Shown: positions 51,046 through 59,323, counted from the first letter of the stretch. The stretch: 64,000 nt of DNA from UBA4744 sp963707435 (GCA_963707435.1 CAVPPF010000007.1:248001-312000), one strand, 5' to 3'. Notes: generated by a model not told the origin, from the letters alone. Made by a program: numbers and translations.

Positions 51046-51840
51046 CTACGACCGGGCGGTCGCCACGATGAACAACCGGGGGAAGGGGTAGAGGGTCGTG
51101 CCGTCGGATCGCCGTGGGTAGGCGTCGAGCAGCCTTTCCCGGTAGTAGGTCACGAAGGTGTCCAAATCGGTGCCGTCGAGCGTCTCGAGGACCGGCAGCA
51201 GGCCGGTGCCCTTGACCCATTCGAAGACAGGTTCGGGTCCCTGCAACACCTGGAAATAGCGTGTGGTCCACATGTCCAGAGAGCCGACCAGCGGCGTCAA
51301 GAGATCGTGGTACTCGGCGGGTTCGTCTACCCACTTGTGGGCCAACCGGGACCAGAGTTCGGGCGGCCCGATCGGTTTTCCGGCTGGTCCGCCGGTTCTG
51401 AGCACTTCTCGCATCAGAACGTGCGACGGTTCCGCCCAGCTCAGGGGCATTTGCACGGCGAGAATCCCGTCCGGGGCGAGAAAAGAGACCAGCGACGGGA
51501 ACAGGGTTCGATGGCCCGCGACCCAGTGCAAGGCTGCATTCGAGTAGAGCACATCGACCCGTGTTTCCGGTGACCAGGTTGCGATATCGGCTTGAATCCA
51601 CTCCACAGTGCTCCCCGATCTGGCCGCTTCGGCCAGCATCTCGGACGAGGCGTCGACACCCACGACGTGCGCTTCCGGCCACCGGGCTTGCATGGTTCGG
51701 GTCATCTCTCCTGTGCCACAGCCAAGGTCGACGACGCGGGCGGGGTGCGGGTGGTCGATGCGATTGAGCAATTCGAACGCCGGACGGCTGCGATGGGTCC
51801 CGAACCGACCGTATTGATCGGGATCCCACCCGGTGCTCAC
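51046..51840 (-). CDS. tam: Trans-aconitate 2-methyltransferase-like SAM methyltransferase
   Basis: The 264-residue protein matches Tam, which methylates trans-aconitate, an inhibitor of aconitase. It opens with WDPDQYGRF, followed by SAM motif I VVDLGCGTGEMT, VVGVDASSEML, and YSNAALHWVAGHRTLFP. The C-terminal helical cap (FVTYYRERLLDAYPRRSDG, LYPFPRLFIVA) is also Tam-like. GTG 51840 overlaps the stop of the DUF983 gene by four nt, so the two are co-expressed. Confidence 0.85.
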   Translation of the reverse strand: MSTGWDPDQYGRFGTHRSRPAFELLNRIDHPHPARVVDLGCGTGEMTRTMQARWPEAHVVGVDASSEMLAEAARSGSTVEWIQADIATWSPETRVDVLYSNAALHWVAGHRTLFPSLVSFLAPDGILAVQMPLSWAEPSHVLMREVLRTGGPAGKPIGPPELWSRLAHKWVDEPAEYHDLLTPLVGSLDMWTTRYFQVLQGPEPVFEWVKGTGLLPVLETLDGTDLDTFVTYYRERLLDAYPRRSDGTTLYPFPRLFIVATARS

Positions 51841-52253
51841 GGGCTTTCCGTCCGGGTGGCTGGGCCCGCCGATGGCACATTCGGCTGTTCGACGGGACGG
51901 ACACCCAAATCAAGCGCCACCCAGATCGTCTTCGAGAATGGGTAGAACAGCAGGGGGAACAGGCCGTTGAAGACAAGGGTGACGACGAGGAGGGTTTGCC
52001 ACGGAACGTCGGACCAGGTGGCGCTGATGATCGTGATGCCGATGGCGATGAACAACGCGAACGTGACCGCCGTGTTGATGATGACGGCACCCAGCCAGTA
52101 GCCCTGCTCCCGCTCGAAGCTGTGGCCGCAGCCCGGGCAGGTGTCGGTCATCGAGATCCAACGCCGGAAGAGGCCGGATTGTCCGCACCTGGGGCAACGC
52201 TTCGCAAGTCCTCGCCCCAGCAGTCTGAGTTTCGGTGGTTGGAGTTCGGGCAC
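51837..52253 (-). CDS. DUF983 zinc-ribbon membrane protein
   Basis: The 138-residue protein has a zinc ribbon (RCPRCGQSGLFRRW...DTCPGCGHSFER) followed by WLGAVIINTAVTFAL and a second hydrophobic segment, the standard DUF983 layout. The function is unknown. The start is fixed at GTG 52253: TACGAT (minus strand 52266-52261) ends seven nt upstream and no ribosome binding site exists, while a longer frame would read through the hairpin at 52277-52308. Confidence 0.8.
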   Translation of the reverse strand: MPELQPPKLRLLGRGLAKRCPRCGQSGLFRRWISMTDTCPGCGHSFEREQGYWLGAVIINTAVTFALFIAIGITIISATWSDVPWQTLLVVTLVFNGLFPLLFYPFSKTIWVALDLGVRPVEQPNVPSAGPATRTESP

Positions 52254-52276
52254 GGTTTTTATCGTAGGCTCCCACG

Positions 52277-52308
52277 AGAGACGCCCCGACAAATGCCGGG
52301 GCGTCTCT
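52277..52308. terminator. Terminator-like hairpin
   Basis: Twelve base pairs (AGAGACGCCCCG with CGGGGCGTCTCT) close an eight-nt loop between the stop of the small helical gene at 52329 and the promoter of the DUF983 gene. It probably ends the transcript of the former. Confidence 0.6.
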
Positions 52309-52328
52309 TTCCGAATCACATCGGTCGG

Positions 52329-52568
52329 TCAGTCCTTTTTGCCGAACATGCCGCCCAGCTTGTCGGTGAGCCCTCCGGTGACATCGCCGAGCTTGTCGGT
52401 GATGCCGTCGACCGCGTCGCCGCCACCGGCTAGCAGCTTCTCGACCTGGCTGGCGATGGGGCCGGGCAGCTTGTCCTTGATGAAATCCATCACCGCATCG
52501 ATGGCAGCTTGTGCCTTGTCCAGGGGTAGACCGGTCTTCTCAGCGACCGTGTTGAGCAGCTCTTCCAT
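52329..52568 (-). CDS. Small helical protein with glycine-rich repeat tail
   Basis: The 79-residue protein starts with a helical domain (EELLNTVAEKTGLPLDKAQAAIDAVMDFIKDKLP) that resembles DUF2267/DUF2780-type small domains and ends with a repeat of GGDAVDGITDKLGD / GGLTDKLGGMFG. AAAGGA lies five nt before ATG. The function is unknown. A strong hairpin follows the stop, so it is probably a single-gene transcript. Confidence 0.68.
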   Translation of the reverse strand: MEELLNTVAEKTGLPLDKAQAAIDAVMDFIKDKLPGPIASQVEKLLAGGGDAVDGITDKLGDVTGGLTDKLGGMFGKKD

Positions 52569-52653
52569 GGTGTTCCTTTCTCAGTCTTCGGTAATCGGAC
52601 ACGTGCAGACTCGAGGAGTTCCGCAGGTCTTCCCGATCAGCTCAGGGTAGCAA

Positions 52654-53007
52654 TCAGTCCCAACCGAGTTCATGGAGCCGGTCGTCGTCGATGCCGAGGT
52701 GGTGAGCGACTTCGTGGAGGACGGTGCGGCGGATCTCGGTGACCAGTTCAGACCTGCTCAACCCGAGCGACAGGTGCGGCTCCCGAAAGACCGTGATTTG
52801 GTCCGGCATGACGCCGTAGTAGTCGATCCCGCGTTCGGCCAGAGACACCCCCTCATAGAGCCCCAGGAGTCCTTCGTTCTGGGGATCCTGTTCGGGGGTG
52901 GGCCGATCTTCGACCACGACCACCAGGTTGTCGATCCGGGAGAGGAACTCGGCGGGAATCTCCTCGAGTGCTTGATCGACGAGGGTCTCGAACTCTTCAC
53001 GATCCAT
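52654..53007 (-). CDS. Minimal zincin-like metallopeptidase family protein
   Basis: The 117-residue protein belongs to the small metallopeptidase family (DUF1025/MMCAP2-like) with VLHEVAHHLGIDDDRLHELGW at the C-terminus, giving HExxH plus a downstream His as zinc ligands. The segment GLYEGVSLAERG...MPDQITVFREP is also typical. Proteolytic activity has not been shown for the family as far as I know. ATG 53007 is the natural domain start, but no ribosome binding site is seen. Confidence 0.83.
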   Translation of the reverse strand: MDREEFETLVDQALEEIPAEFLSRIDNLVVVVEDRPTPEQDPQNEGLLGLYEGVSLAERGIDYYGVMPDQITVFREPHLSLGLSRSELVTEIRRTVLHEVAHHLGIDDDRLHELGWD

Positions 53008-53062
53008 GGCAGCATTCAACCACCGGTCGGCGGATCGATGCGGTACTAACATGCCCCGGCAC

Positions 53063-53134
53063 GGGCGCTTAGCTCAGCGGGAGAGCGCTGCCTTCACACG
53101 GCAGAGGTCACTGGTTCGATCCCAGTAGCGCCCA
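53063..53134 (+). tRNA. tRNA-Val(CAC)
   Basis: Acceptor GGGCGCT pairs with AGCGCCC. The anticodon stem CTGCC/GGCAG closes loop TTCACAC with anticodon CAC, and the T-arm has GGTTCGATCCC. No CCA is encoded. A decayed copy of its 3' half lies at 59791-59853. Confidence 0.95.
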
Positions 53135-53145
53135 CCCTCGGATTT

Positions 53146-53161
53146 CCCTGTAAATACAGGG
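53146..53161 (+). terminator. Small hairpin after tRNA-Val(CAC)
   Basis: CCCTGT and ACAGGG pair across a four-nt loop, 12 nt after the tRNA, followed by GGTTCT. It is a plausible short terminator. Confidence 0.5.
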
Positions 53162-53707
53162 GGTTCTACCGCTTCCGGATTGGCCGCCGGGCCTCTCCTA
53201 GTGTCAGGTGTCCGTCAGAGCTCCGAACGGGACTTCGGTTGCTCGGTTTGACTTTGCCGACTCTGTCTTGTCCTTCGAGCCGCTTGAAGGTTTGTCGTCT
53301 GAACTTTGAGGACCGGGCCAAGCTGCAGAAGAGGCGTTGCTGGGGGCGTCGGCGACTCGTTTCTACGAGTCGACCGGGAAGAAACCCCAGACCAGACGGC
53401 CCGGGGCATATGCGCGTTCAGAGGGGCACCTCTGGTTGGTCTCGAGGTCTGACCAGGTTGGACGCTGGGGAGTTCGATGACGGACCGTGGCGTCCGGGTG
53501 GTTCGCCGCTTTTCTGGCGCGGCACGGTGCAGATCAAGAGCAAGAGTGAGCTCTCCACCTACTTTCTCGAAGGCGAGCACAACGCCGTCTGAGATCGCGC
53601 TGCCTGCCGCATGTGGGTCGAACGTCATTCGATCTTCCTGTGCCCAGTGCCGCGCTGCCGTCCCCTCCACGGAGTCGGCGAGGCGGTGGACCAGCTACGC
53701 GAAGGAG
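53162..53707. other. Non-coding or degenerate region after tRNA-Val
   Basis: About 545 nt contain no convincing gene. Open frames exist on both strands (53239-53592 plus, 53215-53670 minus), but neither has family motifs, a start signal or a normal composition. A perfect hairpin CGACTCGT-TTCT-ACGAGTCG lies at 53353-53372. The position next to a tRNA makes it a candidate scar of past integration. Confidence 0.45.
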
Positions 53708-54169
53708 TCATCCCGCAACGTGGCCCAACCCTGCCGGTATACGGTCAATCACCGTGATGGGCACGCCGATCTGGCGAAGGAAGGTGGCCACGTCCCACAA
53801 TTGCCAGGTTTCGGCGAACAGGCCGTCTTCAAAGCGATACGTGTGGGTTCCGCTGATTTCGACCCGGTTGCCGGTGGGAGCGATGCCCTGAAACTCACCC
53901 AGATGGGTGCCAGTGAGAGTGACCCGCAAAGCAGCGCGATCGTACGTGGCGATCAGCTCTTCTTCACGAATCTGCAGGTCGGGCACCGCCCCAAGGAGAA
54001 GCTGGAGGAAGTCGGTAACACCCTCGCGGCCCCCGACTTCTCGAAAGGCACTGGCCAGATCATGACGAATGAATCCCGGCGTCACCAGGGTCGGGTTGAC
54101 GCTCAAATCGCGGTCGTTCATGGCTTGGATTGCCCGCCTCAACGTCGCGACGTTGTGCTCCGTGGACAT
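53708..54169 (-). CDS. SnoaL-like ester cyclase family protein
   Basis: The 153-residue protein has the SnoaL/NTF2-like cone fold pattern used by polyketide cyclases and related small enzymes: ATLRRAIQAMNDRD at the start, FIRHDLASAF, DLQIREEELIATYDRAALRVTLTGTH and the closing VEISGTHTYRFEDGLFAETWQLWD. The substrate is unknown. ATG 54169 gives a typical start; an in-frame ATG five codons upstream is possible. Confidence 0.78.
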   Translation of the reverse strand: MSTEHNVATLRRAIQAMNDRDLSVNPTLVTPGFIRHDLASAFREVGGREGVTDFLQLLLGAVPDLQIREEELIATYDRAALRVTLTGTHLGEFQGIAPTGNRVEISGTHTYRFEDGLFAETWQLWDVATFLRQIGVPITVIDRIPAGLGHVAG

Positions 54170-54318
54170 GGACAGGACCCCCATTCTCGCGTCGCGTCGG
54201 TGGGGAAGCCCGACCATCTGTGCGTGGCCTCCGCGGAACAGGAGCGGAAGGGCTTGGGGTCCGGCACCCGCTGTGGGGTTGACCTATGGTTCTGAAAGGC
54301 GCGACGAGGGGAGAGACA

Positions 54319-54741
54319 GTGGAAATTGAGGTGTCGACGGTTGTCGATCGTCCCGTTGCGACGGTTTGGGGCTTCTACGCAGTGCATCACGTTGAGAATC
54401 ACCCTCGGTGGGATTCCGATCTCGAGCTGGAGAAGCTCTCCGATGGTCCGATCGGTCTGGGTACGGTGATCAAGAGGCGCAACGTTCGTTATGAAACACC
54501 GACCGAGGGGACGATGGAGGTGGTCGAATTCGAACCGGAGAAGGTGATGGGCGTGAGGATCCAAGATGGACCGATCGAAACCAGAGGACGGGCAACATTC
54601 TCGGCCGCCGGCCCGACCGCTACCGACGTGACGATTTGGGCTGAGTTCCCGGGAATGGACGAGTCCATGGCTGAAAAGGTCAGACCGCTGATGGAGCGAA
54701 GCGCTCGGAGCATCAAACGGCTCATCGAGTCCGAGACTTGA
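54319..54741 (+). CDS. SRPBCC family (polyketide cyclase/START-like) protein
   Basis: The 140-residue protein shows the SRPBCC pattern: VEIEVSTVVDRPVATVWGFYAVHHVENHPRWD at the N-terminus, a central EGTMEVVEFEPEKVMGVRI sheet and the long C-terminal helix (MDESMAEKVRPLMERSARSIKRLIE). The family binds hydrophobic ligands. GTG 54319 is chosen because GGGGAGA lies just upstream; ATG 54286 is an alternative. The cupin gene starts four nt after its stop. Confidence 0.75.
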   Translation: MEIEVSTVVDRPVATVWGFYAVHHVENHPRWDSDLELEKLSDGPIGLGTVIKRRNVRYETPTEGTMEVVEFEPEKVMGVRIQDGPIETRGRATFSAAGPTATDVTIWAEFPGMDESMAEKVRPLMERSARSIKRLIESET

Positions 54742-54745
54742 TCGG

Positions 54746-55153
54746 ATGGCTGCTCCACGCGATACGGATTCCGGTGTAGCCAACTATCGCTACGTGCGGC
54801 TCTACAACGACGAATACGGAGAGTCACATTTCGAGGATGTCGAATTCCCTCTGAGCAAGCTGGAGGAAAGCTCGTCCGCCGCGCCGGTGCTGGCAACGCC
54901 ATTTGAAGAAGCCACCTACCACGGTCTGAGGATTGTCCCACCTGGTTGGGAACGCGACTGGGCTCCGGCGACGCGCCGCATGATTGCCGTCTACCTGTCA
55001 GGCGAGGGTGAGATCGAAGCAAGCGACGGAGACGTTCGTAGCCTTCTTCCCGGCATGATCCTGCTCGCCGAAGACACCGCCGGTCGGGGACATCGCGTCA
55101 CGTTGATCGGGGACGAGCCCGTCACAGTGGTGCACATCGTCCTCCCCGACTAG
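54746..55153 (+). CDS. Cupin-like small protein
   Basis: The 135-residue protein looks like a single-domain cupin: a first motif around GLRIVPPGWERDWAPA and a second around IAVYLSGEGEIEASDGDVRSLLPGMILLAEDTAGRGHRV. It lacks the usual HxH metal ligands in motif 1, so metal binding is doubtful. It follows the SRPBCC gene after four nt and is probably co-transcribed. Confidence 0.66.
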   Translation: MAAPRDTDSGVANYRYVRLYNDEYGESHFEDVEFPLSKLEESSSAAPVLATPFEEATYHGLRIVPPGWERDWAPATRRMIAVYLSGEGEIEASDGDVRSLLPGMILLAEDTAGRGHRVTLIGDEPVTVVHIVLPD

Positions 55154-55491
55154 ACCACGGCGGGAGGCCAACCTGAATGGTCGCCACCTCCAGCCACGAT
55201 GTGGCCGAACGTAGGTAGTTGAAACGGGGCAGGAGGTTTGCTGGATGCACTCCGGCACGCTGCGTTTCAAGGACAAGGCTGCTCGCTTGACCTGATGCCA
55301 TGTCAGGGCAGAGGTCAAAGGTGCGGATGCAGATTCTGGCCAACGACCTTGATTGCTCGAAGAACCCGAATGCCGGGAAGCTGCCCCGGAAGGGATGGCC
55401 GTGTTCGAAAGCCCGGGTCACTTCCTCACTCAATCTCTGACCGACGCGCCGGGAACCCCTGAAAGGGGTTCCCACGCGCCTTGCGGAGGGG
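55154..55491. other. Non-coding region before the PspC cluster
   Basis: This 338-nt stretch contains no convincing gene. Its only clear structure is the hairpin at 55451-55473, annotated separately. Confidence 0.45.
55451..55473 (-). terminator. Terminator-like hairpin of the PspC operon
   Basis: GGGAACCCCT and AGGGGTTCCC form a perfect ten-pair stem with a three-nt loop, 18 nt after the stop of the minus-strand gene at 55492. Confidence 0.65.
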
Positions 55492-55713
55492 CTAGAAGTC
55501 GTCGCCGGACGATTCGATAGTGGTGACCGGCGCGCGTTTGGGGCGCAGCGCCGACCCCAGGATGAGCAGCCCGGCCACTATGACTGTGGCGGGAAGTGCC
55601 CACCGGGCATCCAGGTCGAGCGGGGTGTCCATCAGAAGAACAGGCATTGATATCCCGAGGAACAGAATGCCGAAGATGAGCGAGATGATGTCGAGAGGAT
55701 GTCGTTCGTTCAT
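55492..55713 (-). CDS. Small two-helix membrane protein
   Basis: The 73-residue protein has two hydrophobic segments (IISLIFGILFLGISMPVLLM and LPATVIVAGLLILGSAL) and a short polar tail. Its ATG overlaps the stop of the PspC gene (ATGA), so it is the second gene of that operon. No function is known; a role in the same membrane-stress module is inferred. Confidence 0.68.
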   Translation of the reverse strand: MNERHPLDIISLIFGILFLGISMPVLLMDTPLDLDARWALPATVIVAGLLILGSALRPKRAPVTTIESSGDDF

Positions 55714-56885
55714 GAGTTGGTCTCCTGGGTCACGATGATTTGGCCGGCACCCACCCGGGCGGTCACGGTGACGTCTCCGGCTCCTTCGACGCCGGCGACG
55801 GTTACCGAGCGACCAACACCGAGCCCTTCGCTACTGCGGCCAAATACTTCCACCTGTCCTACTCCGGCCCGAGCGTTGACGGCCGCGCTGAGGTCGGCGG
55901 GCAGTTTGATTTCGAGTTGACCGGCGCCGAGTTCGGCGTCGATGGTGATCTCCTGGTCCTGCCAATCGACCCCCGTCAGGTCGACGATCAAAGTGCCGCT
56001 GTCCATGCTGTAGTTAGCCGAGATGTCCTCAACGGTCGTCGGGGCGAACGTTCTTATCTCGTCCGTGAAGGCGTCAACGGCGTTGCCGATAGCTGCAATC
56101 CCCATCATGAAGGCGAGGAGCAAACCCGCCACGATCATCAACCTGGATCGACCCCATATCGATCCGACCAGCAATCCGGCTCCCACGATGGCTACTGCCA
56201 GTGCCAGGTAGTGGCGGGCGTCCGGGAAGAGGACTCCGGCGTTGTCCAGCAGGGCCAGGATGCCGACCCCGATCAAAACCGCGGCCATCGTGTAGCGCCC
56301 CAGCATGGAAGGGGGACGTACCCGGCGGGCGCGGGGCGGGCGGGGTGGCCGGGTGGTACGGGCAGCCGGTCCGCCGGCGACCGACACCGCCGGAAGCGAG
56401 GGCGCATCTAGCGGGCCCTGGTCGGTATCCGCCGGGACCGGGGGAGTCTCCCCGCGGTAGAGGAGGACGCCGAGGACGAGCAAAGCAACGGCCCACGCGA
56501 AGCCGGTGCCGGAGATGTCCAGGGAGATGAGCAGCACGATCAAGGCGATAGCGATGAGGAATATGCCGAGTCTCGATCCGGCCCTCGCCTCTTCCAACCA
56601 GCGCTCGCCGATGGATTGGTCGACTCCGTCGGCGGGGATGAGGAGCCAGCCGGCGAGGTAGAGCACAACTCCCAACCCGCCGAAGAAGCTCAGGATCACG
56701 AACGCCAATCGGATCAGCCACGTCTCCATTCCAAAGTAGACGGCCAGGCCGTTGGCGACCCCACCCAGTATTCCGTCGAAGCGACGCAGAGGCGGGCGGG
56801 CGCCCCCTGTTCCACCGGAGGGAGGCTGCTGGGCGTCGCCGGCAGCTTCCGGGGGTGGAAGCTCGAGATGTGTGTCGTTAGTCAT
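55710..56885 (-). CDS. PspC-domain protein with LiaF-like C-terminal domain
   Basis: The 391-residue protein has an N-terminal PspC domain (LRRFDGILGGVANGLAVYFGMETWLIRLAFVIL), several further membrane helices and a soluble C-terminal beta-helix domain (toastrack/LiaF type) with LIVDLTGVDW, GAGQLEIKLPADLSAAVNARAGVGQVEVFG. LiaF-type proteins inhibit a partner histidine kinase and release it under envelope stress. The divergently encoded kinase also carries a PspC domain, which supports a three-component system. ATG 56885 fits the family start. Confidence 0.83.
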   Translation of the reverse strand: MTNDTHLELPPPEAAGDAQQPPSGGTGGARPPLRRFDGILGGVANGLAVYFGMETWLIRLAFVILSFFGGLGVVLYLAGWLLIPADGVDQSIGERWLEEARAGSRLGIFLIAIALIVLLISLDISGTGFAWAVALLVLGVLLYRGETPPVPADTDQGPLDAPSLPAVSVAGGPAARTTRPPRPPRARRVRPPSMLGRYTMAAVLIGVGILALLDNAGVLFPDARHYLALAVAIVGAGLLVGSIWGRSRLMIVAGLLLAFMMGIAAIGNAVDAFTDEIRTFAPTTVEDISANYSMDSGTLIVDLTGVDWQDQEITIDAELGAGQLEIKLPADLSAAVNARAGVGQVEVFGRSSEGLGVGRSVTVAGVEGAGDVTVTARVGAGQIIVTQETNS

Positions 56886-56958
56886 GGGTGCATTGTCCGT
56901 GTCTCGCACCGGGGCGTCTATGAGGTGTACCCCTCCGGAAACCCTGATTCTGAGGGTT

Positions 56959-58269
56959 GTGGTCAGGGTATTCACCTGTTGTGGAGGGGAGAAGCACTGT
57001 GGGATCATCCTTGCAGATCAGGAGCGCGTCATCATTCAACAAACCGCCGATCAATCCGCTAGCTCCCAGCAGGCCAAACGTCCTGGTCTGCCGGTGTCGC
57101 GGAGCGGTGACGATCGGATCCTGACCGGACTGGCGGCCGGAATCGCCCGGGTTCTGGAAATCGATCCCGTGTTTGTGCGAGCAGCCTTCGTGACGCTTTC
57201 CCTCGCCGGGGGAGTAGGAATACTCGCCTACCTGGCCGGATGGGTTCTGACTCTCGATGACCCGGATCCGCAAGCTGAGTCTGCCCTGCGGAACACTCTG
57301 GCGGTGCGAAGCAACCGGCGCCGGCTGGCCCTGGGCATGATCTTCCTCGGGTTCCTGCTGTTGCTTCGATCGATCGGGTTGTGGTTTGGCGACTCGCTCG
57401 TCTGGCCCGCCGCCATGGCGTCTTTCGGGTTCGCGCTGACGTGGTCACTGATCGATGAGACCCGCCGGTCGCGCTGGACTCGCCGGGCGTTCCCGGCGGG
57501 CGAACCGACCAAAGGCGGAAGCGTGTTGCGCCTGATCGCCGGGGGAGTGCTGATGACGGCCGGGCTGGGCCTGTATCTGCAATCGATCAACGCCGTAGGT
57601 TTTCTGGGCGGGGCGGTGTTGGCCGTATTGGTCACCATCACGGGGCTGGGGTTGGTCTTCGGTCCCTGGATGTGGCGACTGATCAACCAGTTGACCGACG
57701 AACGACGCGAACGGATTCGATTGGACGAACGAGCCGAAGTTGCGGCGCACTTGCACGACTCTGTCCTCCAAACTTTGGCACTCATGCAGAGAACCGACGA
57801 TCCGCGGCGCATGGCGATGCTGGCCCGCCAACAAGAACGTGAACTGCGTGGCTGGCTGTATGGAGACGAAAGGCCGTCTGCCGGGGAGACGCTCCGGCAA
57901 GCATTGGAAAGCCTTGCCTCGCGGGTGGAAGAGGCCCACCAGGTACCGGTTGATGTGGTCGCCGCCGGCGATCTTCCGCTCACCGACACACTCAGAGCCC
58001 TGGTGGGAGCCGCCGGTGAAGCGATCACCAACGCCGCCAAACACTCCGGCGGGGAGTTGATCTCGGTGTTTGCGGAGGTGAACGGGTCGAACATCGATGT
58101 CTACGTGAGCGACCAGGGGGTCGGGTTCGATCCTGAATCCGTCCCGGCCGATCGGCGGGGTATCACCGAGTCGATCGTCGGTCGGATGGAACGGCAAGGG
58201 GGATCGGCCGCCATTCACAGCGAACCGGGGGAGGGAACCGAGGTGCATCTCTCAGTGAGGCAATCATGA
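56959..58269 (+). CDS. Sensor histidine kinase with N-terminal PspC domain
   Basis: The protein has a PspC domain (LTGLAAGIARVLEIDPVFVRAAFVTLSLAGG), further membrane helices and a HisKA_3 domain with the phosphoacceptor in AAHLHDSVLQTL. The HATPase domain carries the N-box ITNAAKHSG and SDQGVGF, as in LiaS/NarL-type kinases. The start is unclear: no ATG lies between the divergent gene and the PspC domain. GTG 56959 is used here, but AGGAG at 57020-57024 sits six nt before an ATC at 57031, which could be an unusual start. The stop overlaps the regulator gene. Confidence 0.82.
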   Translation: MVRVFTCCGGEKHCGIILADQERVIIQQTADQSASSQQAKRPGLPVSRSGDDRILTGLAAGIARVLEIDPVFVRAAFVTLSLAGGVGILAYLAGWVLTLDDPDPQAESALRNTLAVRSNRRRLALGMIFLGFLLLLRSIGLWFGDSLVWPAAMASFGFALTWSLIDETRRSRWTRRAFPAGEPTKGGSVLRLIAGGVLMTAGLGLYLQSINAVGFLGGAVLAVLVTITGLGLVFGPWMWRLINQLTDERRERIRLDERAEVAAHLHDSVLQTLALMQRTDDPRRMAMLARQQERELRGWLYGDERPSAGETLRQALESLASRVEEAHQVPVDVVAAGDLPLTDTLRALVGAAGEAITNAAKHSGGELISVFAEVNGSNIDVYVSDQGVGFDPESVPADRRGITESIVGRMERQGGSAAIHSEPGEGTEVHLSVRQS

Positions 58270-58898
58270 TCAAGGTGTTTCTGGTCGACGATCATCAACT
58301 GTTCCTATCCGGGGTCAAGGCCGAGCTTGATGCCTCCTTTGAGCTGGTCGGGGTCGCCTCCGATGTCGATGACGCCATCGAGGACATCCAGGCCTTACAG
58401 CCGGATGTTGTTCTGATCGATGTGCACATGCCGGGGGGAGGGGGCTTGGCGGTCGTCAAGGCCGTCCATGAGGCCTTCCCCGAGATGAAGTTCCTCGCTC
58501 TGTCGGTCTCGGATGCGGCGGAAGATGTGATAGCCATGATCAGGGCAGGAGCCCGCGGATATGTGACCAAGTCGATTCAGCCCGACGAGCTGGCCGCGGC
58601 CATCCGGCGTGTCCACGACGGCGATGCCGTGTTCTCACCGCGGCTGGCCGGGTTCGTGTTGGATGCCTTCGCCGAAGTGGTTCCCGCCCCCCTGGATCCG
58701 GAACTTGACCAGCTGACGCCTCGCGAGAAGGAGGTGCTCCGCCAGATAGCTCGTGGATACAGTTACAAACAGGTGGCGCGGCGGTTATCGATTTCGATCA
58801 AGACCGTCGAGTCGCATGTGTCGGCAGTGTTGCGCAAATTACAACTCTCGTCCCGCTATGAACTGACCCGGTGGGCAACCGACCGGCGGATCGTGTGA
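58266..58898 (+). CDS. NarL/LuxR-family response regulator
   Basis: The 210-residue protein has a receiver domain with DDHQLFLSG, the phosphorylated Asp in VVLIDVHMPG and the Lys in YVTKSIQPDE. A LuxR-type helix-turn-helix follows (LTPREKEVLRQIARGYSYKQVARRLSISIKTVESHV). It overlaps the kinase gene (ATGA), so the pair is co-translated. A likely target is the divergent PspC operon, by analogy with LiaFSR-type systems. Confidence 0.9.
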   Translation: MIKVFLVDDHQLFLSGVKAELDASFELVGVASDVDDAIEDIQALQPDVVLIDVHMPGGGGLAVVKAVHEAFPEMKFLALSVSDAAEDVIAMIRAGARGYVTKSIQPDELAAAIRRVHDGDAVFSPRLAGFVLDAFAEVVPAPLDPELDQLTPREKEVLRQIARGYSYKQVARRLSISIKTVESHVSAVLRKLQLSSRYELTRWATDRRIV

Positions 58899-59242
58899 AC
58901 CGTGATTCCTCGAACTTGTCCGGAGCCAACACGGGAGCCAGGACCGGAAAGCAGCGTCTCAACCCGCTCGTGTACGCAACCCACGACGATCGCTATGTCG
59001 TCGCCGCAACGAAGGGAGGAGTACCGGCTCACCCGGATTGGTTCTTCAACGTACGGGCCATCCCGGACGTGACCATCGAGGTCGGAACCGAGAGAATCCC
59101 TGCGAAGGCCACCATCGTCGAGGATGGACCGCTCCGCGACGAGTTGTACGCCGAACTCGTGGCGATCATGGGTCAGTTCGCCGAGTACGAGACAAAGACA
59201 GACCGACGCATTCCGGTCGTCGTCCTCGAACGAGCGGATTGA
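58895..59242 (+). CDS. F420-type nitroreductase (DDN family) protein, N-terminally short
   Basis: The 115-residue protein contains the conserved core of deazaflavin-dependent nitroreductases: RLNPLVYATHDDRYVVAATKGG, HPDWFFNV, and a C-terminal YETKTDRRIPVVVLER strand. Family members normally have about 25 more residues before the TG-x-KTG motif, including a first beta strand. Here GTG 58895 gives only a short Asn/Ser-rich lead into NTGARTGK. The gene may be truncated or may start differently. GTG overlaps the regulator stop as GTGA. Confidence 0.7.
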   Translation: MNRDSSNLSGANTGARTGKQRLNPLVYATHDDRYVVAATKGGVPAHPDWFFNVRAIPDVTIEVGTERIPAKATIVEDGPLRDELYAELVAIMGQFAEYETKTDRRIPVVVLERAD

Positions 59243-59323
59243 CGGAGTGCCGCACCTGCCGGCCAGACGAGCTCGGACCTGCCCGCCTCGAGCCGAATGC
59301 AGACGGGCGAAAAGGAGACAAGG

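Noticed and set aside
49441..51573. A 710-codon plus-strand open frame
   Set aside because: It lies opposite the lipoprotein and the Tam methyltransferase, both with clear motifs, and has no recognisable domain itself; it is a by-product of GC-rich codon usage.
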